Shown piece after piece: positions 17,493 through 26,126 of a stretch of DNA of 64,000 nucleotides. A model generated the notes under the pieces. The model did not search any database. It was not told where the DNA came from and was given only the letters and a program-made list of their open reading frames with translations. Source of the DNA: Pseudopedobacter sp037968815 (GTDB lineage: Bacteria > Bacteroidota > Bacteroidia > Sphingobacteriales > Sphingobacteriaceae); assembly GCA_037968815.1 (NCBI GenBank), contig JBBKWF010000006.1, forward strand, positions 133,913-197,912, given 5' to 3'. The position numbers and the translations under genes are program-made. Every line of letters begins with the position of its first letter. Positions within the stretch are counted from its first letter, which is position 1.

Positions 17493-19613
17493 TTATCTAG
17501 CAAAAGCCATTGCCACCCCTCCATCAACATTTAGCATATTACCTGTTGATTTTGATAATAAACCTCCTGTGAAAGCAAAACAAGCATTTGCAATATCAAC
17601 CGGAAGGATGATTTTGTTCAGCAAAGTTCTTTTTGCATAATAAGCAGGTAGTTCAGCTACGGTAATTCCGTAAGCTTTTGCTCTACCTTCTGCCCATCCG
17701 CCTGCCCAAATATTACTGTCACTTATTACAGCATCTGGATTAACTACGTTTACTCTAATTCCGGCTGCACCTAATTCTGCAGCATTTAGTCGGCTTAAAT
17801 GTAATTGCGCCGCTTTAGCACTTCCGTAACCTGCATTATTAGGCCCGCTAACTAAAGCATTTTTACTTACAATATTGATGATATCTCCACCAATATCTTG
17901 TTTTTTCATTATAGTAGTTGCCGCTTGGGTAACTAAGAACTGACCTTTAACCAATACGTCATATAATAAATCCCAATCTTTTTGGCTATGGCCTTCAATG
18001 GTTTTAGAAATTGATAAACCCGCATTGTTCACAATGATATCTACACCACCAAAGCTTAAGGATGCTATTTTCATTGCGTCTTCAATCTGGGTTTGGTTGG
18101 TAACATCCATTGTTGCGATTGCGTAAGAATCCTTACCAAAATCTTTTTTGAACTCTTCGCTTGCTTCGCCTAAACGCTCTGCATTCATGTCATTCAAAAT
18201 CACACATGCACCTTCTTCAACAAACTTTCTTGCTATTGCTTTTCCAATTCCACCTGCACTACCAGTAATCATCGCAACTCTGCCTGATAAAGCTTTTGGC
18301 TTAGGTTGGCGTTGCAACTTAGCTTCTTCTAACAACCAATATTCGATATTAAAAGCTTCTTGACGAGGTAGAGAAGTGTACTCAGAAACTGCTTCTGAGC
18401 CTTTCATTACATTGATTGCATTGGTATAAAACTCTGCAGCAACACGAGCAGTTTGTTTGTCTTTAGAGAAAGAAAACATTCCTACTCCAGGGTAAATGAT
18501 GATTACCGGATTTGCATCACGAATTGCAGGGCTGTTATCATGCTTGCAAGTGTTATAATAATCTGCATACATTTTACGGTAAGCTTCAAAAGCAGGCGCT
18601 AGTTTGGCTTTTATCGCTTCAACATCGCTCAAGTCTTCATCTTTTGTCAATTCTAAAACTAGCGGACTAATTTTAGTTCTTAAAAAGTGATCTGGACAAC
18701 TTGTACCCATTGGGGCTAGCCTTTCTAAATCATTAGAATTGATGAATTCTAAAACGCGGTCGTCATCAGTAAAATGACCTATCATTGAACGTTCACTTGA
18801 ACAGAAGCCTCTTAATATTGGTGCTAATTCAGCAGCTTTATTTAATCTTTCCGCTTTAATTAAACTTTGGATTTTTTGTCCTCCAAAAACAGGTCCTTTT
18901 TTGCCAAAGTTCTGCTCTAAATATTCAGCGCATTTTTCTACTACTTCTAAGGTGTTTACATAGCTTTCATAAGCTGTGTTTCCCCAAGTAAATAAACCGT
19001 GGGAACCTAGCATAATCCCTTTAATGTTCGGGTTTTTATCCAAACATTCTTTCAGTTGCAAACCTAAATCGAAACCTGGTTTTTGCCAAGGTACCCAACC
19101 GATAGCTCCGTCAAAAAGTTCTTGAGTTATTTTTTCTCCGTCTTTAGCTGCAGCAATCGCAATAGCAGCATCAGGGTGTAAATGGTCTATATGTGCAAAA
19201 GGTAAAAAACCATGTAGAGGCGTATCAATTGATGGTGCTTTTGAAGCTAAATCATAGATACAATGGTTAAAAAGCTCCACCATTTCATCTTCATGCTCAA
19301 TCCCACGGTAAACATTTTTTAAAGCTCTTAATCTATCAACATATAATGCCGCTAGACCGCTTTTCTTCAAAGTCCCTATATCTCCACCAGATCCTTTAAT
19401 CCACATGATTTCAGTTTCTTGGCCGGTTAAGGGATCTTTTGCTGTTGCTTTACATGATGTGTTTCCGCCTCCATAGTTGGTTAACCTTAAATCGGCACCT
19501 AACAAGTTTGAGCGATATATTAATAATGCTACCTCATCTCCTGCAAGTTTTGCCGCTTCGGCTTCGTCCCACAAATAGCTTACATGTTTAAAAGAAGTGT
19601 TATTTAATGACAT
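17493..19613 (-). CDS. bifunctional rhamnulose-1-phosphate aldolase / L-lactaldehyde dehydrogenase (class II aldolase-SDR fusion)
   Basis: 706 residues in two domains. Residues about 20-400 are a class II aldolase domain, with NYGGGNTSCK near 48, HIDHLHPDA near 140 and LGSHGLFTWG near 203 (Zn and substrate region). Residues about 440-706 are a short-chain dehydrogenase with the NAD loop TGSAGGIGKA, NNAG near 528 and the YxxxK pair in GYGSAKAAQ near 597. The fusion is known as rhamnulose-1-phosphate aldolase/alcohol dehydrogenase. The aldolase gives DHAP and L-lactaldehyde, and the SDR half oxidises lactaldehyde to lactate. The lutABC genes in the same run would consume that lactate. Confidence 0.93.
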   Translation of the reverse strand: MSLNNTSFKHVSYLWDEAEAAKLAGDEVALLIYRSNLLGADLRLTNYGGGNTSCKATAKDPLTGQETEIMWIKGSGGDIGTLKKSGLAALYVDRLRALKNVYRGIEHEDEMVELFNHCIYDLASKAPSIDTPLHGFLPFAHIDHLHPDAAIAIAAAKDGEKITQELFDGAIGWVPWQKPGFDLGLQLKECLDKNPNIKGIMLGSHGLFTWGNTAYESYVNTLEVVEKCAEYLEQNFGKKGPVFGGQKIQSLIKAERLNKAAELAPILRGFCSSERSMIGHFTDDDRVLEFINSNDLERLAPMGTSCPDHFLRTKISPLVLELTKDEDLSDVEAIKAKLAPAFEAYRKMYADYYNTCKHDNSPAIRDANPVIIIYPGVGMFSFSKDKQTARVAAEFYTNAINVMKGSEAVSEYTSLPRQEAFNIEYWLLEEAKLQRQPKPKALSGRVAMITGSAGGIGKAIARKFVEEGACVILNDMNAERLGEASEEFKKDFGKDSYAIATMDVTNQTQIEDAMKIASLSFGGVDIIVNNAGLSISKTIEGHSQKDWDLLYDVLVKGQFLVTQAATTIMKKQDIGGDIINIVSKNALVSGPNNAGYGSAKAAQLHLSRLNAAELGAAGIRVNVVNPDAVISDSNIWAGGWAEGRAKAYGITVAELPAYYAKRTLLNKIILPVDIANACFAFTGGLLSKSTGNMLNVDGGVAMAFAR

Positions 19614-19635
19614 ATTGTTTTGATAATGATTGTTT

Positions 19636-20712
19636 CTATTTTAATGAATTTCCGTATCCTACAACTAGGATAGATATTAATATGATGACGATTCCGCCAA
19701 TTACTGTCCCTAATGTTTGGGTGCGAACCCCTTTCCACTCTTTAAGGATTAAACCCCAAAGGTTGGCAACTAGAATAATAAAGGCCATGTGTAAAATCCA
19801 TGAACTTGCGCCGTTTCCTAAAAAGCTTTCGCCCATTCCGTAGAAGAAAAACTGTAAAAACCACGTTGTACCAGCTAAGGCAGAGAAAATATAGTTTCTT
19901 GTTAACGGCGTTTTTTTGTTAGTATAATCTCCGAAGCTTTTATTCCGTTTGTTTAAAATCATGCACCAAATAAAGTTTATCAACAAGCCACCCCACATAA
20001 TTATGATATAGGTTACGTTGTTTTGGTACAAAAACTCTCCTTGACCCGGGTTAGCATTTTTCCATGAAATGTTTGCTACATCTGCCATGGGTTTTCCAGC
20101 ATCAATCCCGAAGGCAAAACAGGCACTTAATATGCCCGAAACAATGGCAACAAATAATCCTAATCCAATTTTAAATTCTGTACCGGATGCATCTTTTTCT
20201 GCACTTCCTAAGTCTTTATCTTTCATAGCTCCGGCTTTTCCGCACACTACAATCCCCACAATACAGATAAATAAACCTAATAAAACTAATTGCCCCCAAG
20301 TAGAACCGGCAATCATGCTAAAAGAATCTTTGCCAGCTTCTGGGTAGTACTCGTAAAATATGGAAGGAACTAAGGCTCCAAACACAGAGCATAAACCTAA
20401 AATAATGGAGCTTCCTAAAGCTACACCTAAATATCTAACGCCTAAACCGTATGTTAAGCCACCAATCCCCCATAGTGCACCAAATAAAAAGGTGTAAAAT
20501 AAAACTGAATCTGATGCTCCTTTAATAATATCAGCAAAGCCGGGTATGGTTAAATAAGCTGCCAACGGTGGCACAATTAACCAAGAGAAAATTCCGCCTA
20601 CAATCCAGTAGCTTTCCCAAGACCAACCTTTTACTTTTTTGTACGGGATGTAAAAACTACCTGATGCGAAGCCGCCAAGGAAGTGATATAGGACACCTAA
20701 TAATGCAGACAT
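19636..20712 (-). CDS. rhaT: L-rhamnose/proton symporter RhaT
   Basis: 358 residues with about ten membrane helices. It shows the RhaT hallmarks GGFASGSFYIPYKKVKGWSWE near the N-terminus, GGLTYGLGVRYLG near 92 and a long C-terminal hydrophobic region ending in GNSLK. It imports L-rhamnose with H+ across the inner membrane. It is first in the run, 22 bp ahead of the aldolase fusion, and is preceded by a tandem repeat that may be the operator. Confidence 0.93.
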   Translation of the reverse strand: MSALLGVLYHFLGGFASGSFYIPYKKVKGWSWESYWIVGGIFSWLIVPPLAAYLTIPGFADIIKGASDSVLFYTFLFGALWGIGGLTYGLGVRYLGVALGSSIILGLCSVFGALVPSIFYEYYPEAGKDSFSMIAGSTWGQLVLLGLFICIVGIVVCGKAGAMKDKDLGSAEKDASGTEFKIGLGLFVAIVSGILSACFAFGIDAGKPMADVANISWKNANPGQGEFLYQNNVTYIIIMWGGLLINFIWCMILNKRNKSFGDYTNKKTPLTRNYIFSALAGTTWFLQFFFYGMGESFLGNGASSWILHMAFIILVANLWGLILKEWKGVRTQTLGTVIGGIVIILISILVVGYGNSLK

Positions 20713-20772
20713 AAATGTTTAATTGTTTAAGTTTATTTTTGGTTGTGCTAAAGTAACAAGGAATGCTAATAG

Positions 20773-20792
20773 AACTGTTATGAACTGTTATG
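20773..20792 (-). promoter_or_regulatory. tandem 10-bp repeat upstream of rhaT, candidate regulator operator
   Basis: AACTGTTATG occurs twice in direct tandem at 20773-20782 and 20783-20792, 61-80 bp ahead of the rhaT ATG. It lies between the regulator gene's terminator and rhaT, where an operator for the adjacent GntR-type regulator would be expected. One-turn tandem spacing places both sites on the same DNA face. Confidence 0.4.
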
Positions 20793-20810
20793 CAGTATGG
20801 CTTTTTAGCA

Positions 20811-20844
20811 AAAAAAAATAGAGGCTAATAAAGATGTTATTAGC
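20811..20844 (-). terminator. terminator of the GntR-type regulator gene
   Basis: On the - strand the inverted repeat GCTAATAA/TTATTAGC (20824-20831 and 20837-20844) is followed by a T-rich run (complement of 20811-20819). It lies about 50 bp past the regulator stop and separates its transcript from rhaT. Confidence 0.65.
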
Positions 20845-20894
20845 TAGAGAAATCTAACCTTTAAAAACACTTAATCTAATAAAAGGTCTAAAGC

Positions 20895-21932
20895 TTATAA
20901 AGAAGAACGAAGGGTAAGGTAAAATGGAATCTCAATATCTTGAGGGCCGGTCGATTTATCTTTGATCATTGTTGCAGCCATGTTTCCCATCCATTTAAAA
21001 TCTGTTGAAATGGTGGTTATTCCATTTAATAAGAGTTTTTTCAAAGGTGTTTCATTATAAGAAATAACACCTACATCTTGCCCTATTGTTAAGTTTAGCG
21101 CTATGATACGCTCTATCAAGGTAACCAAATCATCCTCCATTAGGTTGATGTAAGCTTCTCCAGGAGAAATGGATTCTGTCTGGATATCTTTCACTATAAC
21201 ATGGTTAAATGCATATTGCTGACAGAATCTTTTAAAACCACTAACAATGTCTTTGGAGTAATAACTTTTTTCCGGAAAAATGATCTTTAATGTTTGGTAC
21301 TTCATTAAAGCATCTTTTGCTTGGGTGAGGGCGCCATAAATATCCTTCTCAAAATTCTCGTAAATAGAGGAATAAGGATTGTTTACGCCCCGTATTTTTT
21401 TATCTAAAATAATAAGCTTGTCTGCCGGAAGGGTGTTAATAATTTCATGTGCCTTTTCTCCGCCTTCTACAAAATGGGGGATGATTACATAATGACTATA
21501 ATCGGTTTGTTTGTTTAGGATAAGTTTCTTAAAGATCGAAAAGTCGTTATTGTAGATATAGAAATCAATAGAAACATTATCTCCCAAAGCAGCTACAAAA
21601 GAATCATAAATAATTTTCTTATGTGCTGATAATTTATTAAAAAGTAAGAAAATCTTTGTTTGGGTTTTGAAATCAGCGTTTGCGATATAAAACCCCTTAC
21701 CGGGAACAGAAACAATGACGCCTTTCTTTTTTAAGTAGCGATAACCTTTTTCAGCAGTATCTCTAGAAATTTCAAGTATATAGCTCAACTCATTTATTGA
21801 AGGCAAAACGTCCTCTTTTTTGAAATGACCATTTTCAACCGCCGCAATAATGGAATTGCTTAATTGCAGATATTTTGGTGTTGCAGAATATTCATCAACG
21901 TATATATATTTAAAAAATTCATCAGCTTTCAT
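20895..21932 (-). CDS. GntR-type transcriptional regulator with periplasmic-binding-like sensor domain, probable rhamnose regulator
   Basis: 345 residues. The N-terminal winged helix (about 15-80) has the GntR pattern: PKYLQLSNSII, DVLPSINELSYILEISRDTAEKGYRYLKKKG split by a turn, then PGKGFYIA. Residues about 90-345 resemble a LacI-type sugar-binding domain, including VGVISYNETPLKKLLLNGITT near 290. It lies directly upstream of rhaT on the same strand and is separately terminated, so it most likely controls the rhamnose genes, with a sugar or pathway intermediate as ligand. Direction of control (repressor or activator) is not visible. Confidence 0.85.
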   Translation of the reverse strand: MKADEFFKYIYVDEYSATPKYLQLSNSIIAAVENGHFKKEDVLPSINELSYILEISRDTAEKGYRYLKKKGVIVSVPGKGFYIANADFKTQTKIFLLFNKLSAHKKIIYDSFVAALGDNVSIDFYIYNNDFSIFKKLILNKQTDYSHYVIIPHFVEGGEKAHEIINTLPADKLIILDKKIRGVNNPYSSIYENFEKDIYGALTQAKDALMKYQTLKIIFPEKSYYSKDIVSGFKRFCQQYAFNHVIVKDIQTESISPGEAYINLMEDDLVTLIERIIALNLTIGQDVGVISYNETPLKKLLLNGITTISTDFKWMGNMAATMIKDKSTGPQDIEIPFYLTLRSSL

Positions 21933-22108
21933 GAAAAGGAATATTTTGGTGGGAAGTTAATTAAATGATTTAAATAATCAATTTTTTGAGCAAATTGGCT
22001 TTGAAGTTCGATTTGGAAAACTAAAATATCCCAACGTTTCATTTTATCGAGTGTAAATCTTTGGATTGTAACTCCTGTAAACCTTCTTATATTTTTCTGG
22101 TTTTATTT

Positions 22109-22141
22109 AAAGCTAACAGGTTTTTGAAACCTGTTAGCTTT
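22109..22141 (-). terminator. perfect 15-bp hairpin downstream of ppsA
   Basis: AAAGCTAACAGGTTT (22109-22123) and AAACCTGTTAGCTTT (22127-22141) form a perfect stem with a 3-base loop, flanked by T-rich sequence on both sides. It is probably the ppsA terminator, about 170 bp after the stop. The 377 bp gap (21933-22309) also holds an imperfect inverted repeat around GAGTGTAA/TTACACT (about 22174-22211) and no gene that I believe. Confidence 0.55.
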
Positions 22142-22309
22142 ATTGATCGACAAACTCCAAGGTTCTCTAAAGAGAGTGTAACCTAAACTGTATCAAATAG
22201 GATTACACTTTCTAACTACTCAACCATTCTCAGAACTAGCTTTTTCTAATCTAAAACAATAGTTGTTCATCTTCAACTAATGAGCGTTCGTCACTTTCAA
22301 AACATCCAA

Positions 22310-24778
22310 CTAACCTACCTTAAACATTTTTGGACTTTGAGCAACACTAAACTTTTTCTTTACAACATTTTTCTCGCTCTCAGCTATTGCATGTACTGTT
22401 TTAAAAAATGAATCGGGCGTTATAGAAATTGTGTTTATACCCTCATCTACCAGAAATCTTGCGAAATCTGGAAAATCAGATGGACCTTGTCCGCATATAC
22501 CTACTTTCACATTTTTATCCTTCACGGCAGTAATGAGCATCGAAATCATTCGTTTAACAGCAATATTTCTTTCATCATAAAGATGAGAGACCTGGGCCGA
22601 GTCCCTATCTAAGCCCAAAACCAATTGCGTAAGATCATTAGAGCCAATTGAAAAACCATCCACATAATCTGCAAACTCTCTCGCCATGATGAAGTTGGAA
22701 GGCAGTTCTGCCATCAGATAAACCTGAAGACCGTTCTCCCCTCTTTTTAATCCGTTTTCGGCCATCACCTCATACACATTCTCTAGCTCTTGAGTGGTAC
22801 GGCAAAAAGGAACCATTACCGTAATATTATCCAAGCCTAAGTTTTCCCTAACATTTTTAATGGCCTTGCACTCGAGTCCGAAAGCTTGTTTGTAGGCATC
22901 AGAATAATATCTTGATGCTCCTCTCCAGCCTATCATCGGGTTTTCTTCATTGGGTTCAAACAACCTTCCACCTAACAAGTTAGCGTACTCGTTACTTTTA
23001 AAATCTGAAAAGCGTACTATGGCCTGTTTAGGGTAACAAGAAGCCGCTATTTTAGCTAAGCCTTGTGTCAGTTTTTCAATAAAATAAGTCTCTCCATCTT
23101 TATGCCCCTTTATTATTTTTGTGATTTGCTTTTTAAGTCCATGGTTTTTTAGTGTTGTATGATTTAATAATGCTAAAGGATGTACTTTAATATAATTATT
23201 GATGATAAACTCCATCCTAGCCAAACCTATTCCGCTATGAGGAAGGTTTGCGAAATGAAAAGCTTTATCCGGAGAGGCTACATTTAATAATAAAGGTGTA
23301 GTAATCTGAGGCAACTCATCGAGCAAGACCTCGCTTTTCTCTACTTTTAAAATCCCTTTATAAACCATCCCTACTTCACCTTCTGCACAAGAAACTGTCA
23401 CTTGATCACCATTATTTAAAAGCTGAGTTGCATTTTCACAAGCAACAATTGCAGGAATACCTAGCTCTCTAGCAACAATAGCGGCATGGCAAGTACGCCC
23501 ACCTTTTTCGGTAATTATTGCCGATGCTATTTTCATAATAGGTTCCCAATCGGGATCGGTCATTTCTGTTACCAAAACACTCCCAGGTTCAAAATTGATT
23601 TCGCTGAGGTTTTTCACCAAAGAAGGTACAATCTTAACTTTTCCACTTCCTATCTTATCACCAACTGCAACCCCTTTCAAACAGATTTCGCGATCTTCTG
23701 GCTCAGCTATTCGGTAACTCACAATTTTGGTATCTTCTTTTCTTGAATGGATTGTTTCTGGTCTAGCCTGAACAATAAAAAGTTCCTTACTTTCGCCATC
23801 TAAAGCCCACTCTACATCCATCGGGCACCAGTGACCTTTTATAGTTGTATAGTATTGCTCTATGGCCATCACCCAGTAAGAAAGCTGAAGAATCTGAGCA
23901 TCTGTTAAACAAAAGGTTTCTTCCTCCAGCTTTGTTGTAGCTACAATTTTAACTCGCTCATTTTTAGCTGTGCTATACACCATCTTTTGGTTTTTGATAC
24001 CTAATTTTTTTTCTAGAATAGCGGGATACTGCTTTTTTAATAGAGGCTTGTAGGTAATAAACTCATCGGGCGACACTGCACCTTGAACCACCATTTCGCC
24101 CAGCCCAAAAGTTCCGTTAATTACTACCACATCTTTAAAACCGCTCTCCGTATCTAAAGAAAAAGCAACACCGGAAGAACCGACATCAGACCTTACCATT
24201 TTCTGTATGCAAACAGAAAGCCCAATCTTGAAATGATCGTAGCCAAAACTTTTGCGGTAACTGATGGCTCTATCTGTAAAAAGAGACGCAAAACAGCATT
24301 TAATTGCTTCAAAAAGATCTTCAATTCCACTTACATTTAAAAAGGTCTCTTGTTGCCCAGCGAAAGAAGCATCGGGCAAATCTTCAGCTGTGGCTGAAGA
24401 GCGTACTGCTACCGCTACATTTTCTTGCTGATATAAAACAGATAATGTTTTATAATCCTCAATAACTTTAGCTTTAAAAGCATCTGAAAACGTAGCCTCC
24501 TTAATCTTTGACCTCACTAAACTCCCACAGTTACTTAACGAATTTAGATCATTAACATTGGTGTCATTCACGATTTGAGCAATAACAGGCTCCAAGTTAT
24601 TGAAAGCAATAAACTCATTATAACCAGCAACAGTGACTAAGAAACCATTTGGAATTTTCACCCCTAAGCTTGACAGGTTTTTCATCATCTCTCCTAATGA
24701 AGCGTTTTTTCCTCCTGCAACGCTAATGTCATTAATACCTACTTCGTTGAGGTTAAGTGTGATTTTGTTTTCTTTCAT
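22310..24778 (-). CDS. ppsA: phosphoenolpyruvate synthase
   Basis: An 822-residue PEP synthase. The N-terminal ATP-grasp domain starts with GGKNASLGEMMKNL (about 22). The swivelling phosphohistidine domain has GGRTCHAAIVAREL with catalytic His about 427. The C-terminal PEP/pyruvate TIM barrel has SNDLTQLVLGLDRDS and catalytic Cys in GICGQGPSDFPDF (about 761). It makes PEP from pyruvate and ATP, so it permits gluconeogenesis from the pyruvate and lactate released by the neighbouring rhamnose-lactate genes. It is divergent from an AraC gene. A decayed second copy of its 3' end lies at 48567-48775. Confidence 0.93.
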   Translation of the reverse strand: MKENKITLNLNEVGINDISVAGGKNASLGEMMKNLSSLGVKIPNGFLVTVAGYNEFIAFNNLEPVIAQIVNDTNVNDLNSLSNCGSLVRSKIKEATFSDAFKAKVIEDYKTLSVLYQQENVAVAVRSSATAEDLPDASFAGQQETFLNVSGIEDLFEAIKCCFASLFTDRAISYRKSFGYDHFKIGLSVCIQKMVRSDVGSSGVAFSLDTESGFKDVVVINGTFGLGEMVVQGAVSPDEFITYKPLLKKQYPAILEKKLGIKNQKMVYSTAKNERVKIVATTKLEEETFCLTDAQILQLSYWVMAIEQYYTTIKGHWCPMDVEWALDGESKELFIVQARPETIHSRKEDTKIVSYRIAEPEDREICLKGVAVGDKIGSGKVKIVPSLVKNLSEINFEPGSVLVTEMTDPDWEPIMKIASAIITEKGGRTCHAAIVARELGIPAIVACENATQLLNNGDQVTVSCAEGEVGMVYKGILKVEKSEVLLDELPQITTPLLLNVASPDKAFHFANLPHSGIGLARMEFIINNYIKVHPLALLNHTTLKNHGLKKQITKIIKGHKDGETYFIEKLTQGLAKIAASCYPKQAIVRFSDFKSNEYANLLGGRLFEPNEENPMIGWRGASRYYSDAYKQAFGLECKAIKNVRENLGLDNITVMVPFCRTTQELENVYEVMAENGLKRGENGLQVYLMAELPSNFIMAREFADYVDGFSIGSNDLTQLVLGLDRDSAQVSHLYDERNIAVKRMISMLITAVKDKNVKVGICGQGPSDFPDFARFLVDEGINTISITPDSFFKTVHAIAESEKNVVKKKFSVAQSPKMFKVG

Positions 24779-24846
24779 AACGAATTATTTATTCCGCTAA
24801 AGTCGATATATGCAATTCGCCAAAAAAGAACAAGAATAACAAGTTT

Positions 24847-24861
24847 TAATACTATCTTAAC
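24847..24861 (+). promoter_or_regulatory. TGATACTAT-like site, divergent ppsA/AraC region
   Basis: TTAATACTATCTTAA is a variant of the site at 28142, 44184 and 48397 (core TGATACTAT). It lies about 42 bp before the AraC start and 70 bp before the ppsA start. Confidence 0.3.
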
Positions 24862-24902
24862 CTAAATAATGATATTTTTACTAAAAATAAGTTATTATAG
24901 TA

Positions 24903-25805
24903 ATGAAACCACTACTTCTAAAGATTCCTTTATCTGTTGATCAATCTTTTCGGGTAAAAACAACTATCTCGAAACAATTTTACAATCAATGGCACTATCA
25001 CTCAGAAGTAGAGTTGATTTTGATTGTAGAAGGCTCAGGAACTGCTTTAATTGGCGACAGTGTTGTGAATATTAGGAGTGGTGATGTTTTACTGATTGGC
25101 GCTAATCTTCCTCACATGTTTAGAAGCGACGTAGAGCAAGACGACAACGCAATCACAGAAATTCTGACTATCCATTTTCTTCCGGAGATATTTGAAGCTT
25201 TTTTAAGCCTCCCGGAGAACGACTCGATTGCTCGTCTCTTGGAAAAAGCCTTGGTAGGAACTTCGGTGAGAGGGGAAACCAGAAAAAGAGTAACTGAGCT
25301 CATGCAGGGCATTAACTATATTTACAAAACCATGCGTTTGGTTTCCTTATTAGAAATTTTGAACGTTGTTGCTAATTCTGAGGAAACCAGCCCTATCTCC
25401 AACAAATCCTTAAAACTTTATGCGAACAAACAAGACGAATCTAGATTGAATAGAATTTACCATTACACCCTGAACAATTTTACCCGAAAAATCACACTGG
25501 CAGAGATAGCCAACGTAATCCACATGGCACCTCACTCCTTCTGTCGGTATTTCAAATCAAGAACTCAAAAACGGTATTCCCAGTTTCTTTTGGAGGTTAG
25601 GGTTGGGTATGCTTGCAAACTGCTAACAGAGTCTGACCATAGTATTGCTGTAATAGCTTATGAAAGCGGGTTTATGAATGATTCTAATTTTAACAGGCAT
25701 TTTAAATTAATTACCCATAAAACGCCTATGGAGTATAAGAAGCAATTTCATTCTGTTAAATCTTCCTCAACGGAATCTGACTATTATGGATTACTAAAAA
25801 ACTGA
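24903..25805 (+). CDS. AraC family transcriptional regulator
   Basis: 300 residues. An N-terminal cupin domain (about 10-105; YNQWHYHSEVELILIVEGSG, then GDVLLIGANLPHMF) binds a small ligand. A C-terminal double helix-turn-helix (about 190-290) has ITLAEIANVIHMAPHSFCRYF and IAVIAYESGFMNDSNFNRHF. It is paralogous in layout to the AraC gene at 28225. Divergent from ppsA; its target may be ppsA, the genes to its right or both. Ligand unknown. Confidence 0.9.
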   Translation: MKPLLLKIPLSVDQSFRVKTTISKQFYNQWHYHSEVELILIVEGSGTALIGDSVVNIRSGDVLLIGANLPHMFRSDVEQDDNAITEILTIHFLPEIFEAFLSLPENDSIARLLEKALVGTSVRGETRKRVTELMQGINYIYKTMRLVSLLEILNVVANSEETSPISNKSLKLYANKQDESRLNRIYHYTLNNFTRKITLAEIANVIHMAPHSFCRYFKSRTQKRYSQFLLEVRVGYACKLLTESDHSIAVIAYESGFMNDSNFNRHFKLITHKTPMEYKKQFHSVKSSSTESDYYGLLKN

Positions 25806-26126
25806 ATAAAACCAACTCTGGAGAATCCAATTCTTTATCTAGTATACAGTACATCGACACTAGCTCTACTGCTTTGAGATAACGATAAGACCATTATAGC
25901 TCTCGTCTTTATACGCTTACCCGCAACAGACTTCAATTGCTATTTTGTGATAAATATGATAGTATCTTTTATTCATCTTTCGGAAATTTTTCATCGTAAA
26001 CTTCACCAAAAGAAGATGCATCAAAAGGCTTGTCATCTATAACAATAGCCGTTTTTTAGTCGACGGAGCTAAATTGGACTAATTCCATTCTAAGCGACTG
26101 TAACAATTAGGGCAGTTATATAAACC
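25806..26126 (-). pseudogene. gene-poor gap with a decayed ORF tail at 25969-26055
   Basis: On the - strand the 28 codons of 25969-26055 read like protein sequence (KTAIVIDDKPFDASSFGEVY..) ending in TAA, and are closed upstream by a stop. This looks like the 3' end of a lost gene; I cannot name the family. The rest of the gap holds ATATGATAGTATCTTTT near 25955-25970, a weak relative of the TGATACTAT site. No intact gene seen. Confidence 0.25.
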
